A DNA stretch of 64,000 bases from Telmatactis stephensoni (GCA_029948255.1 JALIZF010001345.1:1-64000); one strand, 5' to 3'; counted from the first letter of the stretch, positions 48,601 through 55,254 are shown. A program made the numbers and translations. The notes: a model not told the origin generated them from the letters alone.

Positions 48601-49302
48601 TATTCTATTCTATTCTATTCTATTCTATTCTATTCTATTCTATTCTATTCTATTCTATTCTATTCTATTCTATTCTATTCTATTCTATTCTATTCTATTC
48701 TATTCTATTCTATTCTATTCCAAAAATTCATAGTGTATGATTCATTTGTATTTTGGTTTTTCATTCAAGAAGATTACCTCTTTCTTTTAGGACTCATTTT
48801 ATTGAATACCTTGTGGAGCGAATCAACTCCAATCTGATTGATCCAGTGGGAATACTAAGCACTAATGACCTACTAAGTGTACTAAGAAGAAATGATTTAG
48901 AGCCACCAGTTAAGGCTGCTAGAGAAAAGGATGATGCATATCATAACCATCTTGTACAGGTAAAGGTTGATCAAGTTTCTTTTTGTTACATCATTTGACA
49001 TATATTTTCCTTCTTCCCTTTTATTCAGAGCTGTTTCTCTTTTACCCAACCTCATTTTCTTCATTTATTTCCATTTACTTATACTTTCTCCAATACTTTG
49101 TCATTCCTAATTTCTTCCCAGTTAATTGTTCTTACTAGCTAATTGTTCAAAACATCCACTCTCTTTTTTTCTTTTTTAGTATGTACAAGAAAAGCTTCCT
49201 CTGCCTAGAAAGTCTCCAAGAAAGCGTGTCTTAGACATTGAAGAACAACCACACCCCATAACTGGGGATCAAATGGACAACTGTCGACTTGAGCACAATT
49301 AG
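21656..49302 (+). CDS. RNF31: HOIP / RNF31, RBR E3 ligase of the linear ubiquitin assembly complex, 18 coding exons
   Basis: Catalytic LUBAC subunit: makes Met1-linked ubiquitin chains in the cytosol, feeding NF-kB and cell-death control (family knowledge). Exons: 21656-21710, 22279-22511, 24009-24404, 27211-27527, 28760-29024, 30578-30691, 31024-31275, 32916-33170, 35124-35321, 35455-35631, 36248-36346, 36504-36596, 39896-40010, 40281-40399, 46805-46967, 47696-47867, 48791-48959, 49180-49302. All junctions are GT-AG and phases sum to 1104 codons plus stop. Domains: PUB about residues 97-190 ([20 protein letters not shown]), B-box-like finger about 254-290, NZF-like finger about 350-375, UBA region about 461-600 (binds HOIL-1L in mammals), RING1 from CILCCD at 684, IBR around 785-835, RING2 with [18 protein letters not shown] (predicted catalytic Cys872), then the LDD ([24 protein letters not shown]). 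Length is close to human HOIP (1072 aa). No lesion seen. Confidence 0.93.
22692..22803. mobile_element. Small foldback repeat in HOIP intron 2
   Basis: Left arm AAATATTTCAGGAATGTGTC and right arm ATAGACATTCCTGAAATTTT flank GGGCCAATCAG and CTGATTGGTC, which pair further in. A MITE-like hairpin of about 110 bp. Confidence 0.6.
22822..23829. mobile_element. TIR element with TGTGGCTACAGCCT ends in HOIP intron 2
   Basis: TGTGGCTACAGCCT at 22822-22835 is mirrored by AGGCTGTAGCCACA at 23816-23829. The 1-kb interior has no transposase and no other ORF that can be named. The TIR is short (14 bp), so a chance match is possible but unlikely. Confidence 0.5.
24880..24966. mobile_element. MITE hairpin with GCAGCCGTTTTTTGT arms
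   Basis: TAGTCTCCTTTGCAGCCGTT then TTTTGT is mirrored by ACAAAAAACGGCTGC then AAAAGAGACTA. The hairpin immediately precedes a tRNA-like segment read on the minus strand, so the two may form one composite retroposon. Confidence 0.65.
24967..25052 (-). repeat. tRNA-derived SINE head (minus strand)
   Basis: On the minus strand, AAGGATGGCACAGTTGGTTA then GTGC resembles a pol III A box, and CCTGAGTTGGATTCCC resembles a B box about 40 bp downstream. The fold is too degenerate for a tRNA gene, so a tRNA-derived SINE is the better call. Confidence 0.6.
25055..26872. repeat. 17-bp minisatellite, unit GTGTCAGCAACAGGGAG, in HOIP intron 3
   Basis: About 1.8 kb (roughly 105 units) of the 17-bp unit GTGTCAGCAACAGGGAG and variants (GGGGGTGTCAGC, GTGTCAGGAATAGGGAA, GTGTCAGCAATGGGA). 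Because 17 is not a multiple of three and no unit phase creates stops, all three forward frames stay open for long runs, which yields spurious Gln/Ser/Val-rich ORFs. Variants are interspersed in blocks, as expected for unequal exchange or slippage. It lies between HOIP coding exons 3 and 4. Confidence 0.95.
26873..27085. repeat. Degenerate flank of the minisatellite
   Basis: The array decays into units such as GTGTCAGTAATAGCAG, GTGAGGGGTTAGTAATAGTG and GTGAGGTATCA. Similar old units occur before the array at about 24447-24470 and 24755-24785. These look like the ancestral unit (GTGTCAGTAATAGTGAG) from which the homogeneous array was amplified. Confidence 0.65.
27528..28759. other. HOIP intron 4, with a TTCCAGAAAATATCCATACC repeat copy
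   Basis: An intron of 1.2 kb. At 27845-27990 there is a copy of the repeat family seen at 4379, with C runs and CCCCTGGAA blocks. The 103-codon ORF near 28384 has hydrophobic parts but no family match and no splice context, so it is not called as a gene. Confidence 0.5.
29025..30577. other. HOIP intron 5, no feature recognised
   Basis: An AT-rich intron of 1.55 kb. No gene and no clear repeat end was recognised. A short tandem of TTACACACTTACACAC occurs near 29920-29942. Confidence 0.4.
31385..31620 (+). repeat. tRNA-derived SINE in HOIP intron 7
   Basis: TGGTCGAGTGG at 31395-31405 matches the pol III A box. GTTCGAGTCC at 31440-31449 matches the B box at normal tRNA spacing. The body follows (GTTCAAATTCAACTTTTTGA, then GTAAATAGCCAACTGGTTG), without a tRNA 3' acceptor. 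It is a retroposon and not a functional tRNA gene. Confidence 0.78.
32355..32635. mobile_element. Foldback element with TAACGTTGTCGCTG arms in HOIP intron 7
   Basis: The left arm includes AGCTATTTCATTTAACGTTG then TCGCTGATAAGC. The right arm includes TTTTCAGCGACAACGTTAAT then TGAATTAGCT. Further in, AAAAGCCTAAAGGCTAAAGCC pairs with the GGCTTTAGGC repeats. About 280 bp, no coding capacity. Confidence 0.75.
33624..33823. mobile_element. Foldback MITE with GGTTAACACAGTTAGCGAGT ends in HOIP intron 8
   Basis: The left arm includes GGTTAACACAGTTAGCGAGT, GAATTATTGGGATTTACACC and TTCACGAGTTTGCTAACAAT. The right arm, ATTGTTAGTGAACGAGTGAA then GGTAAATCTTCATAATTC, mirrors it and ends near GGTAACC. About 200 bp. 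Confidence 0.7.
33824..35123. other. Rest of HOIP intron 8, no feature recognised
   Basis: AT-rich intronic DNA with no gene. The 95-codon ORF at 34452-34739 is hydrophobic and has no recognised family or splice context. Confidence 0.4.
35800..36145 (-). repeat. tRNA-derived SINE (minus strand) in HOIP intron 10
   Basis: On the minus strand, TGGTGAGAGCACTGG (36106-36120) resembles an A box and GGGGTTCAA (36079-36087) a B box. The body lies toward 35900 (ACTACCTCTACATTAAACAC on the plus strand), and the tail is TTA-rich near 35800. Part of the body recurs at about 49970-50060. Confidence 0.65.
36635..37620. mobile_element. Probable mobile-element segment carrying a coiled-coil ORF, HOIP intron 12
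   Basis: The base composition changes sharply at 36645 (GCGGAGCTTCGGCCCGCGCG) and returns to AT-rich after about 37640. (CCGT)n occurs at 36742-36755. The block contains one complete minus-strand ORF. A repeat origin is inferred from composition and intronic location; terminal repeats were not found. Confidence 0.45.
37144..37554 (-). CDS. Small coiled-coil ORF, probably retroelement-derived
   Basis: A 136-codon ORF. The likelier start is the internal Met at codon 21 ([19 protein letters not shown]), because the first 20 residues are a low-complexity Ile/Tyr run. An acidic stretch ([10 protein letters not shown]) is followed by a strongly charged heptad-like segment from about residue 70 to 110 ([20 protein letters not shown] then [17 protein letters not shown]), predicted to be a coiled coil. 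This resembles the N-terminal, gag-like pieces of retroelements in animal genomes, but that link is inferred and the family cannot be named. It sits antisense inside a HOIP intron. Confidence 0.4.
   Translation of the reverse strand: MYDPVVFLSIYIYFLVLIYIMSRELRANTRRDYAALDRGAEEDLDENTDVFHESFSELPVVEDVTTDDVECLRQQIEAEKEKHEHLVKQQELKELQRQLASLKRQNELLQGTQTNERAVSEDKKDTVDNFNFKQLY
38150..39255. repeat. Diverged ~520-bp tandem duplication in HOIP intron 12
   Basis: Landmarks repeat in the same order about 520 bp apart. GTGTAATCTGGAAGAG is at 38214 and 38731. Also doubled are TGTGTCATTCTATTCTACAT, GAATTATGAACCACTAC and ATTACCACAGGAAGCC (38629 and 39153), followed by GGAGCTC(T/C)GCT and TTAGGTAGTA. The copies differ by many substitutions and small gaps. 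Confidence 0.75.
39295..39555. mobile_element. Foldback element, GTGATATAAACAC / GGAAGATGTAGAG family, copy 1
   Basis: The core inverted repeat at about 39408-39530 has TGTGATATAAACACTCTGGA then AGATGTAGAGCA on the left, mirrored by TGCTCTACATCTTCC then ATATCACA. Flanking sequence (ATATTTTATAAAAGCAAT, and GATATAACACACGCTGATTA) matches a second copy at about 55255-55585 in reverse orientation. Confidence 0.8.
40651..41645. mobile_element. TIR element with AAGGTATCAGGGTACCCC ends in HOIP intron 14
   Basis: AAGGTATCAGGGTACCCC at 40651-40668 is mirrored exactly by GGGGTACCCTGATACCTT at 41628-41645. TTAA lies at 40645-40648 and 41644-41647, hinting at TTAA targeting as in the 19821-20546 element, although the left TTAA is two bases off. 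The 1-kb interior lacks a transposase. Confidence 0.72.
42117..45632 (-). mobile_element. Full-length-looking non-LTR retrotransposon, R4/Dong-like, flanked by TAA repeats
   Basis: One long ORF (42268-45477), a short 3' UTR ending in an AATAAA-like motif and (ATT)n at 42117-42135, and a 5' side that abuts a (TAA)n run at 45631-45680. R4-clade elements of the Dong type are known to insert in TAA repeats, and this one is bounded by them on both sides. The hairpin GTGCATAATGCC/GGCATTATGCAC lies at the 5' boundary. The element is inserted in HOIP intron 14, antisense to the host gene. Confidence 0.8.
42268..45477 (-). CDS. LINE ORF: zinc finger, reverse transcriptase, restriction-like endonuclease (1069 aa)
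   Basis: An uninterrupted 1069-codon ORF. N-terminal zinc fingers: [18 protein letters not shown], then [19 protein letters not shown]. The RT is in the middle third, with [32 protein letters not shown] (motif A Asp), [19 protein letters not shown] (motif B) and [11 protein letters not shown] (FADD catalytic pair). A C-terminal CCHC motif ([17 protein letters not shown]) is followed by a PD-(D/E)XK-type endonuclease (RPDIVL then [12 protein letters not shown]). This order identifies the early-branching LINE group with restriction-like endonucleases (R2, R4, NeSL, CRE). An apurinic-type endonuclease is absent. All catalytic motifs look intact, so the copy may be recent. The first ~15 residues are hydrophobic, so the true start could differ slightly. 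Confidence 0.9.
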   Translation of the reverse strand: MIRASILVLLLLCTVCSFCGVEFISLGRHIWRCKQRLKQVPNGQAPHSFRLPHPVISSPNNPSNNGIVKCCCGKNCKGIRGLKMHQRSCRVILGLNDDLRADIDEHQLNNDFTAPSVTEESSIDDLAQENDSPDLKKGINLPKSDEEWSTANAFFKSALHSNQPIRSQDMNLNIKLLNDAIYNYFAENYGFVDKHISDNTFIAKYKDYSVKDLKKALKHLKSSNGDLNETKYVSRHLRDKLRKQDSDFIRSTEDSIDHHKFISKNFWGYIKNVFNKKDNVLPSFGMSECASYFRKTLSSVNPNKLFTTPHWIPSLPHPVVPFNIEPPTYEQVTNVIRKMKSSGSPCPLDQLSIICFKRCPFLRTYLTEVIHQVWSSGDIPAVWKKACTILIHKKGDTNIPSNFRPITLESIPLKVFTSCLRNAIFSFLSKNNLIEYDIQKGFTPGISGTLEHTAQMANIINKARINQRSLVITLLDLKNAFGEVHHNLIQSVLAYHHIPDHIKTLIKSLYTHFKTSIITSEYRTPFITVGRGVLQGDCLSPLLFNLCFNTFIQHIKSEKYSQFGFSYKFLNPLHWFQFADDAAVISSQESENQHLLNRFVIWCQWADMIIRVDKCSTFGIKKSTSKSVQYLPKLLINNELVPRVKTNDSFCYLGRHFDFEMSNEKHKSELTSVIEDMMSDIDLKPLHPKNKLLLYNRFVLSKISWHFTVADLSLTWVKENLDSSVNKYIRKWLEIPISGTLSNVFLTTNKFGLNIVPPSIKFIQCQTVLRNALKSSTNDSIKHLWNSTSNGRNIQYDVYTSTKQVLKDFHSSQEDKLQNQLTNQGSFFSNVLKYSMQQLNKIWSTTQSNLPKNIFNFTIRYINNTLPTRKNLVKWGISSNSDCSLCLMPESLLHVVAGCNHYLQEGRFSWRHDSVLNFIAHSLPSIKNSTLYVDLPGFPSPSIITGDSLRPDIVLSISNKCLYILELTVGFETNLQNNLDRKQRKYHETVIDHKNHFQQVKFVNLSISTLGVFSHQSSDFIEMLNELGLEDKKQQNYIVKKIINITIRSTYYLFCCRNKEWNNPDLLKF
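45604..45680. repeat. Hairpin plus (TAA)n microsatellite at the LINE 5' boundary
   Basis: AGTGCATAATGCC / GGGCATTATGCACT form a tight hairpin around CAATCA-like loop bases at about 45599-45630. About 16 TAA units follow, up to 45680. Confidence 0.8.
45614..46006 (-). CDS. Possible secreted-protein fragment read into a microsatellite
   Basis: An ORF of 130 codons starting [20 protein letters not shown], which looks like a signal peptide. A Cys-containing segment ([31 protein letters not shown]) follows, then a run of about 17 Tyr encoded by the (TAA)n array. The Tyr run is clearly an artefact. The N-terminal 100 residues could be a gene fragment or captured exon, but no family was recognised. 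It is antisense to HOIP. Confidence 0.25.
46968..47695. other. HOIP intron 15, no feature recognised
   Basis: An AT-rich intron of 0.73 kb with no gene and no clear repeat end. Confidence 0.4.
48489..48721. repeat. (ATTCT)n pentanucleotide microsatellite, HOIP intron 16
   Basis: About 46 copies of ATTCT with one interruption near 48530. The array ends 70 bp before coding exon 17. Long ATTCT arrays unwind easily and are known to be unstable in other animals, so length variation between individuals is expected. Confidence 0.97.
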
Positions 49303-49685
49303 TCTGGTTTGTCCAATTTCAGCATTAATTGGACAGTTGTAATTACACAGTTAATAAATATTGCAATTATTATATTTTGAAAATAATTCAAGAGTTTTGA
49401 TTAGCCAAGAGCCACCGAATAAATTACCATAGTCGCCGGCTAGCTGCCCAAGTTTTGAGTTATGAAAATGTTGAAAACCATTAATTCGAAGTTATGACGT
49501 AATTTTCTCAACTATGGAAAAAATTAGCTTGCGGTATGACGTCACCCTAAAAGTTTATGCGGTTCATGCCAAAAGCAGGAAAACAACACAGTGGCTGCAA
49601 GGTTTGCTGTATTCTTGTCAACAAAACACAACTGAGTAAGAATTATTTTCAAAAAATAATAAAACAATTATTGAATTAGTTTCTC

Positions 49686-49772
49686 GTAGGATATGGGGAA
49701 TTATCAAGGCCTCGGTTTGAGTTATCTGATAATACAAACCTCAGCCTAAATAATTCCCCATATCCTACTTGA
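49686..49772. repeat. Foldback hairpin downstream of HOIP copy 1
   Basis: GTAGGATATGGGGAATTAT is mirrored by ATAATTCCCCATATCCTAC about 45 bp later, giving an 87-bp hairpin. Confidence 0.75.
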
Positions 49773-50817
49773 CCTCATCCAATATTGCATATTATACTGC
49801 ACTTCATGTCATCCAATTGTGTTGTAATTGTGTTGAAATTGGATGAGCTCACAACTGAATTAGACTCCACTTAGTTCCATCACCATTATTGTAAAATAAT
49901 GAATAACTGTTTTTTAAGTGTCCAAGTCTTCTAGCGCTTGCGCACTAATTGGGGGACACTGTACTCTCTCACACACTACCTCTACATTAAGTATTTTGCA
50001 AATAATCACTCAACTCACGTTGATGTTTGCTGAGGGAGGAGACCCGGAGAACATTGTAATAATGATAAATGTCCATATACTAGCTAGTTTATCACTAGTA
50101 ATTCAGATATACATCATAGGAATAGTCTGTGTGAAGAGTGGAATCTTGTTTGTAGGCGATTTAATAGGGAAACAGAGGGTAAGTAGTACCATACTTTGGA
50201 ATTCGCTTCCAACTAATGTTAAGGATAAAATTAAGGTGTTCATTTTACATAGTATAGGATACCTTTTTAGGATACATTAATATGTACTTAACGGTTTTGA
50301 CTGAGTTGGAGGACCAGACGGGAAAATATTTGGCTCGAGATCATGCCGTACAGACCAAGTGCAGGCATTTTTATCGTATGGCCTGGGGTTTCTTTGTTAT
50401 AAAAAATGCTAAAAAATTAACCATCTTCTTGTAAACCTTAGTATAAAGACTCAGGTCAAACATTATTATACAACCATTAACTAGTAACTTTAGATTTGTT
50501 TGTTCTATTTGTTTATCTTGTACCTATCTTTTAAGGAGGCTCCCTATAGTTATAGTGGATACTGATACTAAATGAAAAAGTCATGTTTAAAATAAAGTTT
50601 GTTTGCATATTGACAGCTTATAGACCAATTACATTGAAGATTATGAGTTTTAGGATTTGTTGTAAGGGCCATGATCCCATGGATGTTACCATAGCAACGC
50701 TACAGCTTCCATAAAAAGGTCCCTTTTTACCAATTAAATTTTAATTGCTCAAAGTTTCCACGGTAAAAGTTGATTTTTTTAAAATAATATGCAACTTTGC
50801 TTAATTTGTGATTGTAT

Positions 50818-50925
50818 GATCGATTTTAAAAATATTCTGGACATCAGATTTTTCTCAATTTAGAAAAACCGAAATTTGACAATATCTCAAAATCTGATGT
50901 CCAGAATATTTTTAAAATCGATCGA
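50818..50925. mobile_element. Hairpin element with GATCGATTTTAAAAATATTC arms
   Basis: GATCGATTTTAAAAATATTC then TGGACATCAGATTTT is mirrored by AAAATCTGATGTCCA then GAATATTTTTAAAATCGATC. The adjacent CCCTACCACTTTTGTAAG (about 50967) is shared with the 9970-10445 foldback, so this may be a copy of that family. Confidence 0.75.
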
Positions 50926-52230
50926 GCGGGTCATATTTTTGACCTAATAAAAGGTCTGTTAAGCATCCCTACCACTTTTGTAAGTACTGGCATAATAAGT
51001 TTTTTTTTTTAATTTTTACTTCCTTTTGTTTTTCTTATTTGATTGTTTTCCTTCCTCTCTTTCAAATATTGTTGATCTACTCTATCTCTGGGTGGGATTG
51101 GGAGAACTCAAAAACAACCAATGATTTCATGCAAAAAAATTTGTTTTGCAACAAAAGTTTGCTGCTGGCTCATGTTCCCTGATATTAAACTGGATTAATA
51201 TGAGGGAGCAAGCTCCGGGAGCAAATTATTACATGCAGCAAGCTCCTGCGGCATGCTTCCTCGTTTGTACTGGTTGTGCAAAATGACCCAGGAGCATGTT
51301 GCAGGAGAAAGTTCTCTCGTGTGTACCAGCCTTAAGAGTAAAGGCTTCAGGCAGATTTCGTATGATTGTGAAGCAGGGCATGCTGTGACTATGTTAGTGC
51401 CGTGTTGTCTATAAAAATATCTGAAAATCCTGCCATAACTTTGTAGTGCTGTTTTCACAGTCATATGAAATCTACAGGTTCAAAATATGGTGCATTTGAT
51501 CTTTTTACAAGCACCAACATCAGTACCCACATTGAACTCTTTTGAATGCTTTTGCTTAGTGGGTACATGCAATGGGTACATTTTTTTCTCAGGTAATGTG
51601 GCTATGGTACACACAAGGAAGCGTTGTGGGAGCATGCTCCCTCGTGTACCAGCCTTTGAGACCTGTCATGCCTCAACTACCACAATTCTTTTCATATTCA
51701 AATGTTAAAACTCCTTTGAGAATTTCAAGACAAATGAAAAATAGCATAACAAAAGCAGTTACTGAAAAGGATTCTGAAAGTATTGGTTTGAAAGGTCATA
51801 AGGGCAAGAGCTTGTTGTATGCTTCTTTAATAATCAGTGATAATTTTTTCCGATTAATTGCCGGACTGACTCATTTCCAGTTCGGATCAGGTTCGCATAG
51901 TTACATTGATTGCAGGGGAATTTTTTTTACATTATATTTTGTACTTGATATCAGCTGCATTTACTTCATTATCATTTGTAAGTCTTTTCCCTCCCTCCCA
52001 GCCCTAGCTACCTATCTATCTTTATTTGCTATTTTATTGGAGTATAATATTAGCCTTGTACCCTTAGGTTCCCTAAGAGGTATATTTTGTGTTTGTTGAG
52101 TAGTTTTACCTTTACTTGTCCTAATAAACTTATCACTTCAGCCAAAACCTTGTAATCTTTGTTGATGGGTCACCCAGGGAATTAAAATATTATTATAAAA
52201 AAACTTTTTGTAAAAGTTATCTTTTAATAT

Positions 52231-53970
52231 CTAGCTATGAGTATGACAACTTACTGAAGCAAAGGAACCTATTAACTTATCATATGTTATACACCTGATC
52301 CATATCATGTAGTTTGTATCATATTCTAAGCCGTCTGAGAATACATATTGTGTCATAGGCAATATAAAAGCCATATAGTCTTCTTCATCTGACTTTTGAA
52401 TCCAAACTTCATATTTTACAGAAGCCTCCTTGAGATATTTGATATTGATTGGCTGTATCCATGATATAGCTAGAGAAGGTTTTGATATGTTTTCAACACT
52501 AATACAAGTAATATTTAAGACTTTTGATGGGTATATGTTATATTGTAAGCCACGAAAACCATTTTTGATGAGATTGTCCCTTGCTTTAAAAGCATCTTTC
52601 ATGACGTTTAAAAAAGAAGATTCATCAACAAGAGTATCCTGGTAAATTCTATACATCCAAAACGGATTGTAACAACATAGATGAGGTGCAACTTCCAATG
52701 TGTTTTGTATCAGTTCTTGCTCATCTTTTGGCAAATGCTTTATTCCTCCAGTGTTAGGTGGATCATCAGGGTGTGTGACAGTATTCTCTGGTAAAATATT
52801 TCTCCATGAGACATAAATAATGTTCATTCCTGGAAGTTCAGCAAGTGTTCTATAAGGCTTGTAATGACTTGGGTTGATACCAAATGGGAACATTTCTACC
52901 ACTACTGACCCAGGTGGAAGAAACATTGTTAATACTAAGGCAGAACCATGCATGCCAACAAGTGCCGATGAACTGCTAATAATTTCTATTAATTCTTTTA
53001 ATGAATGAGAATCCTTGCTGACTTGTAGGACTTTTCTGTCAAAAGCCTTTGTCATGGCTAGTGACAAACTTTTATCATTCAAAACCATACGATTGTATTT
53101 CCGCAAGAATAGCACAATGTCATGGGTGCGTTTTATTTTGTGAATACCAAGCCTTTGTTTAACAAATTCTGTAAACTCTCTTATTTCCTTTGCTGTTGCT
53201 TGGATCTTTGGTAATGGCCCCTGTGGAGTCTTAAATCCATATTGATACCAAGTGGTAGCTTTTGAGATACCAACGACAGCATATTTGAAACACTTCAAGG
53301 TGTTATCTTTGATTAAATCATCTTTTAACAAAGGTTCTTTATTGCTAAATAGTTTATATAGTTCAAAATAAGGACCAGGATCCCACCCCTCCATAAATAC
53401 AAGCCTGCTGTCTAGGTCTATTGTATAAGGACCAGTAGTACAATACTTCTTCATAGTATGAAAAAGTGGCAATAAGTCATCATGGAATACGTGCATAATA
53501 TTTTCACAATTGAACCGCCGAAAAATAAAACTGAGATCATTGTAAACTGTGATATTTTGGAAGCTGTCTAAAGAAGTCACCGGAAAATCCACAAAGTTGA
53601 AGTACTGAATGTTATGGTCATCGACTGAAGACATGTCAAGCAAAGCAGGGCTGAATCGGTCGTTTGGAATACCTTCAAGGACTGACTTATTCCCATGAAG
53701 AAGCATAAACTCCTGATAGAATGGATGATAACATAGATTCCTGAACTTGCAGATACGTTCAGTGTTGTTAGAGCCTGTACACCATACGCTTGATCCACCA
53801 TAAAGTTGTTGAATGTCGGAAAGTTTGACGACTTTGTTGAGTGAAGTTGTAGTTGATGTTTTGGTGAACTTCCACGGGTTCTGAATGAAATTGAGAGCAA
53901 TTTGAATCGCTAGAACAATACTAATATGGATTAATACCATAGAAATTGAACTGGAATACATCTTTGTCAT
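52231..53970 (-). CDS. POMGNT2: POMGNT2, protein O-mannose beta-1,4-N-acetylglucosaminyltransferase 2
   Basis: A single-exon 579-codon ORF (human 580 aa, also intronless in its coding part). It is an ER type II membrane glycosyltransferase of family GT61 that adds beta-1,4-GlcNAc to O-mannose, on the path to functional alpha-dystroglycan (family knowledge). A short cytoplasmic tail and membrane anchor lie at about residues 8-29 (SISMVLIHISIVLAIQIALN). Catalytic-domain landmarks are SVWCTGSNNTERICKFRNLC, FNCENIMHVFHDDLLPLFHT, MEGWDPGPYFELYKLFSNKE, LVGMHGSALVLTMFLPPGS and EMFPFGINPSHYKPYRTLAE. A C-terminal fibronectin type III domain covers about residues 480-575 (PSLAISWIQPINIKY, YEVWIQKSD). 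The start is the ATG at 53970. It lies between, and antisense to, the two HOIP genes. No lesion seen. Confidence 0.95.
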   Translation of the reverse strand: MTKMYSSSISMVLIHISIVLAIQIALNFIQNPWKFTKTSTTTSLNKVVKLSDIQQLYGGSSVWCTGSNNTERICKFRNLCYHPFYQEFMLLHGNKSVLEGIPNDRFSPALLDMSSVDDHNIQYFNFVDFPVTSLDSFQNITVYNDLSFIFRRFNCENIMHVFHDDLLPLFHTMKKYCTTGPYTIDLDSRLVFMEGWDPGPYFELYKLFSNKEPLLKDDLIKDNTLKCFKYAVVGISKATTWYQYGFKTPQGPLPKIQATAKEIREFTEFVKQRLGIHKIKRTHDIVLFLRKYNRMVLNDKSLSLAMTKAFDRKVLQVSKDSHSLKELIEIISSSSALVGMHGSALVLTMFLPPGSVVVEMFPFGINPSHYKPYRTLAELPGMNIIYVSWRNILPENTVTHPDDPPNTGGIKHLPKDEQELIQNTLEVAPHLCCYNPFWMYRIYQDTLVDESSFLNVMKDAFKARDNLIKNGFRGLQYNIYPSKVLNITCISVENISKPSLAISWIQPINIKYLKEASVKYEVWIQKSDEEDYMAFILPMTQYVFSDGLEYDTNYMIWIRCITYDKLIGSFASVSCHTHS

Positions 53971-54230
53971 TATAAACTATGAATCAGAGGAATAATTTTA
54001 AACTTTTCCAAGCAATCAACAAAGCACTGACGTCTGCTGGGTCAGAACTCAGACAGCCCTGGGAGCAATAAAGTTGTCTTACTGCGCCTTCACGGAAGAC
54101 TGGTGACTAAATTTTTTCAAGCAATATTTTATTCCTTCTTCCTTTTCATTCACTTTTTATTCTTCTTTTTCATCTGTCATCTGCTTTGAATTTGGGAAGG
54201 AGTCTCTTTTTAAGTACTACAAAGGACACA
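53971..54230. other. POMGNT2 5' flank
   Basis: The first 260 bp upstream of POMGNT2 should contain its 5' UTR and core promoter. No TATA box is apparent on the minus strand. No other feature recognised. Confidence 0.35.
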
Positions 54231-54562
54231 GGGAGCCCGGCTTGGTGACTTTATAACGAAAACAAAATGATCACGTTTTAAAATGCCATTACAACATTAC
54301 AACAATATTCTAGGCGCCAATTTGTCTGGCACCGGCCTGAGTATTTATGCTCTCTTGATGTAACGCAATAGTGTAAAACGCCTCTAGCGCGTGCGTTACA
54401 TCTAGCCGTTAGTTATTTGAATTTGAACATATTCAGTACGCACATTCACGGTGTTACGTACATTACACTGATTACAGGCCAGACAGATTAGCGCCTGGAA
54501 TAATTAACAGATTGTCATCTGTAACGTGATCGCTTTGTCAAGTTACCAAGCTGGGCTCCCTG
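54231..54562. mobile_element. Foldback element with CACAGGGAGCCC ends
   Basis: CACAGGGAGCCCGGCTTGGT then GACTT on the left is mirrored on the right by AAGTTACCAAGCTGGGCTCC then CTGTG. The arms continue inward with divergence: GGCGCCAATTTGTCTGGC on the left against GCCAGACAGATTAGCGCC on the right. The termini resemble those of the 15062-16569 element (CACAGGTAGCCC), so the two may share a transposase source. Confidence 0.78.
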
Positions 54563-54582
54563 TGCAAATGACTTCAGACGTC

Positions 54583-54612
54583 GGGACTTCCCCTAAAGGT
54601 CACGTGACCTTT
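54583..54612. promoter_or_regulatory. NF-kB-like site next to an 18-bp CACGTG palindrome
   Basis: GGGACTTCCC at 54583-54592 matches the general NF-kB consensus GGGRNYYYCC. At 54595-54612 the perfect palindrome AAAGGTCACGTGACCTTT contains an E-box. The following segment to about 54792 ends in a good donor (ACAGTAAGT), so this may be the promoter and noncoding first exon of HOIP copy 2. That link is inferred. Confidence 0.4.
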
Positions 54613-55254
54613 TCGTGGAAGTTAATACGGTATGTCGTGGCGGAAGATCGTGGCGGAACTTACTAATTGCAAACGATGTAAATTTGAGGGAAAAGTCCCG
54701 AATTCTTGAATCGTTTGGTGTTCCCCTCTTGTTTAATCCGGACTTTTGCTTTCTTATTCCTCACAGTCCATGTCACGAAGACTCAAAGTTGAACAGTAAG
54801 TTAAAGGCACCAAGTTAAATGTAAGTTGCTTTGAAGTATTTAAGTTGAAGAGCGAATTTTAGGTTGTCCACCATGATGCGATGGTTTCGCACGCCCAATT
54901 TTCTTATGTTCAAACTGTTTTAGCCGTTGCCATTGAAGATTATTTGACTTAAAGACTATTTTTCACTTTAAGTTAAATTTCATTTAGGGTTTTTGAATCG
55001 TTTAGATATATTCCCAATCGAGTCTTTGAAGGACTTAACTTTGCTATTAAGCTTAAGCGTCCATGATTCTCACAACAGCTTGGGAGTGAATTAGTTCTTC
55101 ACTGTACCACACTCCAACTTCCAGTTTCCAGTTTAGGGACTAGTCCCTAAACTGAAAGTTGTAGTACTTGAAGGATTACTGAATGTGAGAATGATGGTTT
55201 TTGCATCTCCAAAGCGAATATTGCTACGGTAGCTATAAATGACGATGTTTTTAT
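54613..55254. other. Candidate noncoding first exon and flank, HOIP copy 2
   Basis: A short ORF (54615-54818) overlaps a possible donor at 54793. No coding family recognised. A near-palindrome, CCAGTTTAGGGACTAGTCCC then TAAACTG, lies at 55128-55154. Confidence 0.3.

Larger units (their letters stand above)
49303..52230. other. Intergenic region between HOIP copy 1 and POMGNT2
   Basis: No supported gene in 2.9 kb between convergent genes. It holds a hairpin at 49686-49772 (AGGATATGGGGAATTAT and its mirror), a SINE-body fragment at about 49963-50060, a possible LINE C-terminal scrap at 50170-50240 (STILWNSLPTNVKDKIK), a hairpin at 50818-50925 and two related blocks near 51240-51340 and 51600-51660 (GCATG(C/T)T then CTCGTGTGTACCAGCC-like). 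The 175-codon ORF at 51572 is not convincing. Confidence 0.5.

Noticed and set aside
50161..50280. LINE C-terminal fragment (STILWNSLPTNVKDKIK)
   Set aside because: Only a short stretch resembles the LINE end motif; kept as a remark in the intergenic entry, too weak for its own feature.
51572..52099. 175-codon ORF between HOIP copy 1 and POMGNT2
   Set aside because: No recognisable domain, low-complexity ending, overlaps a repeated block, and no splice or homology support.
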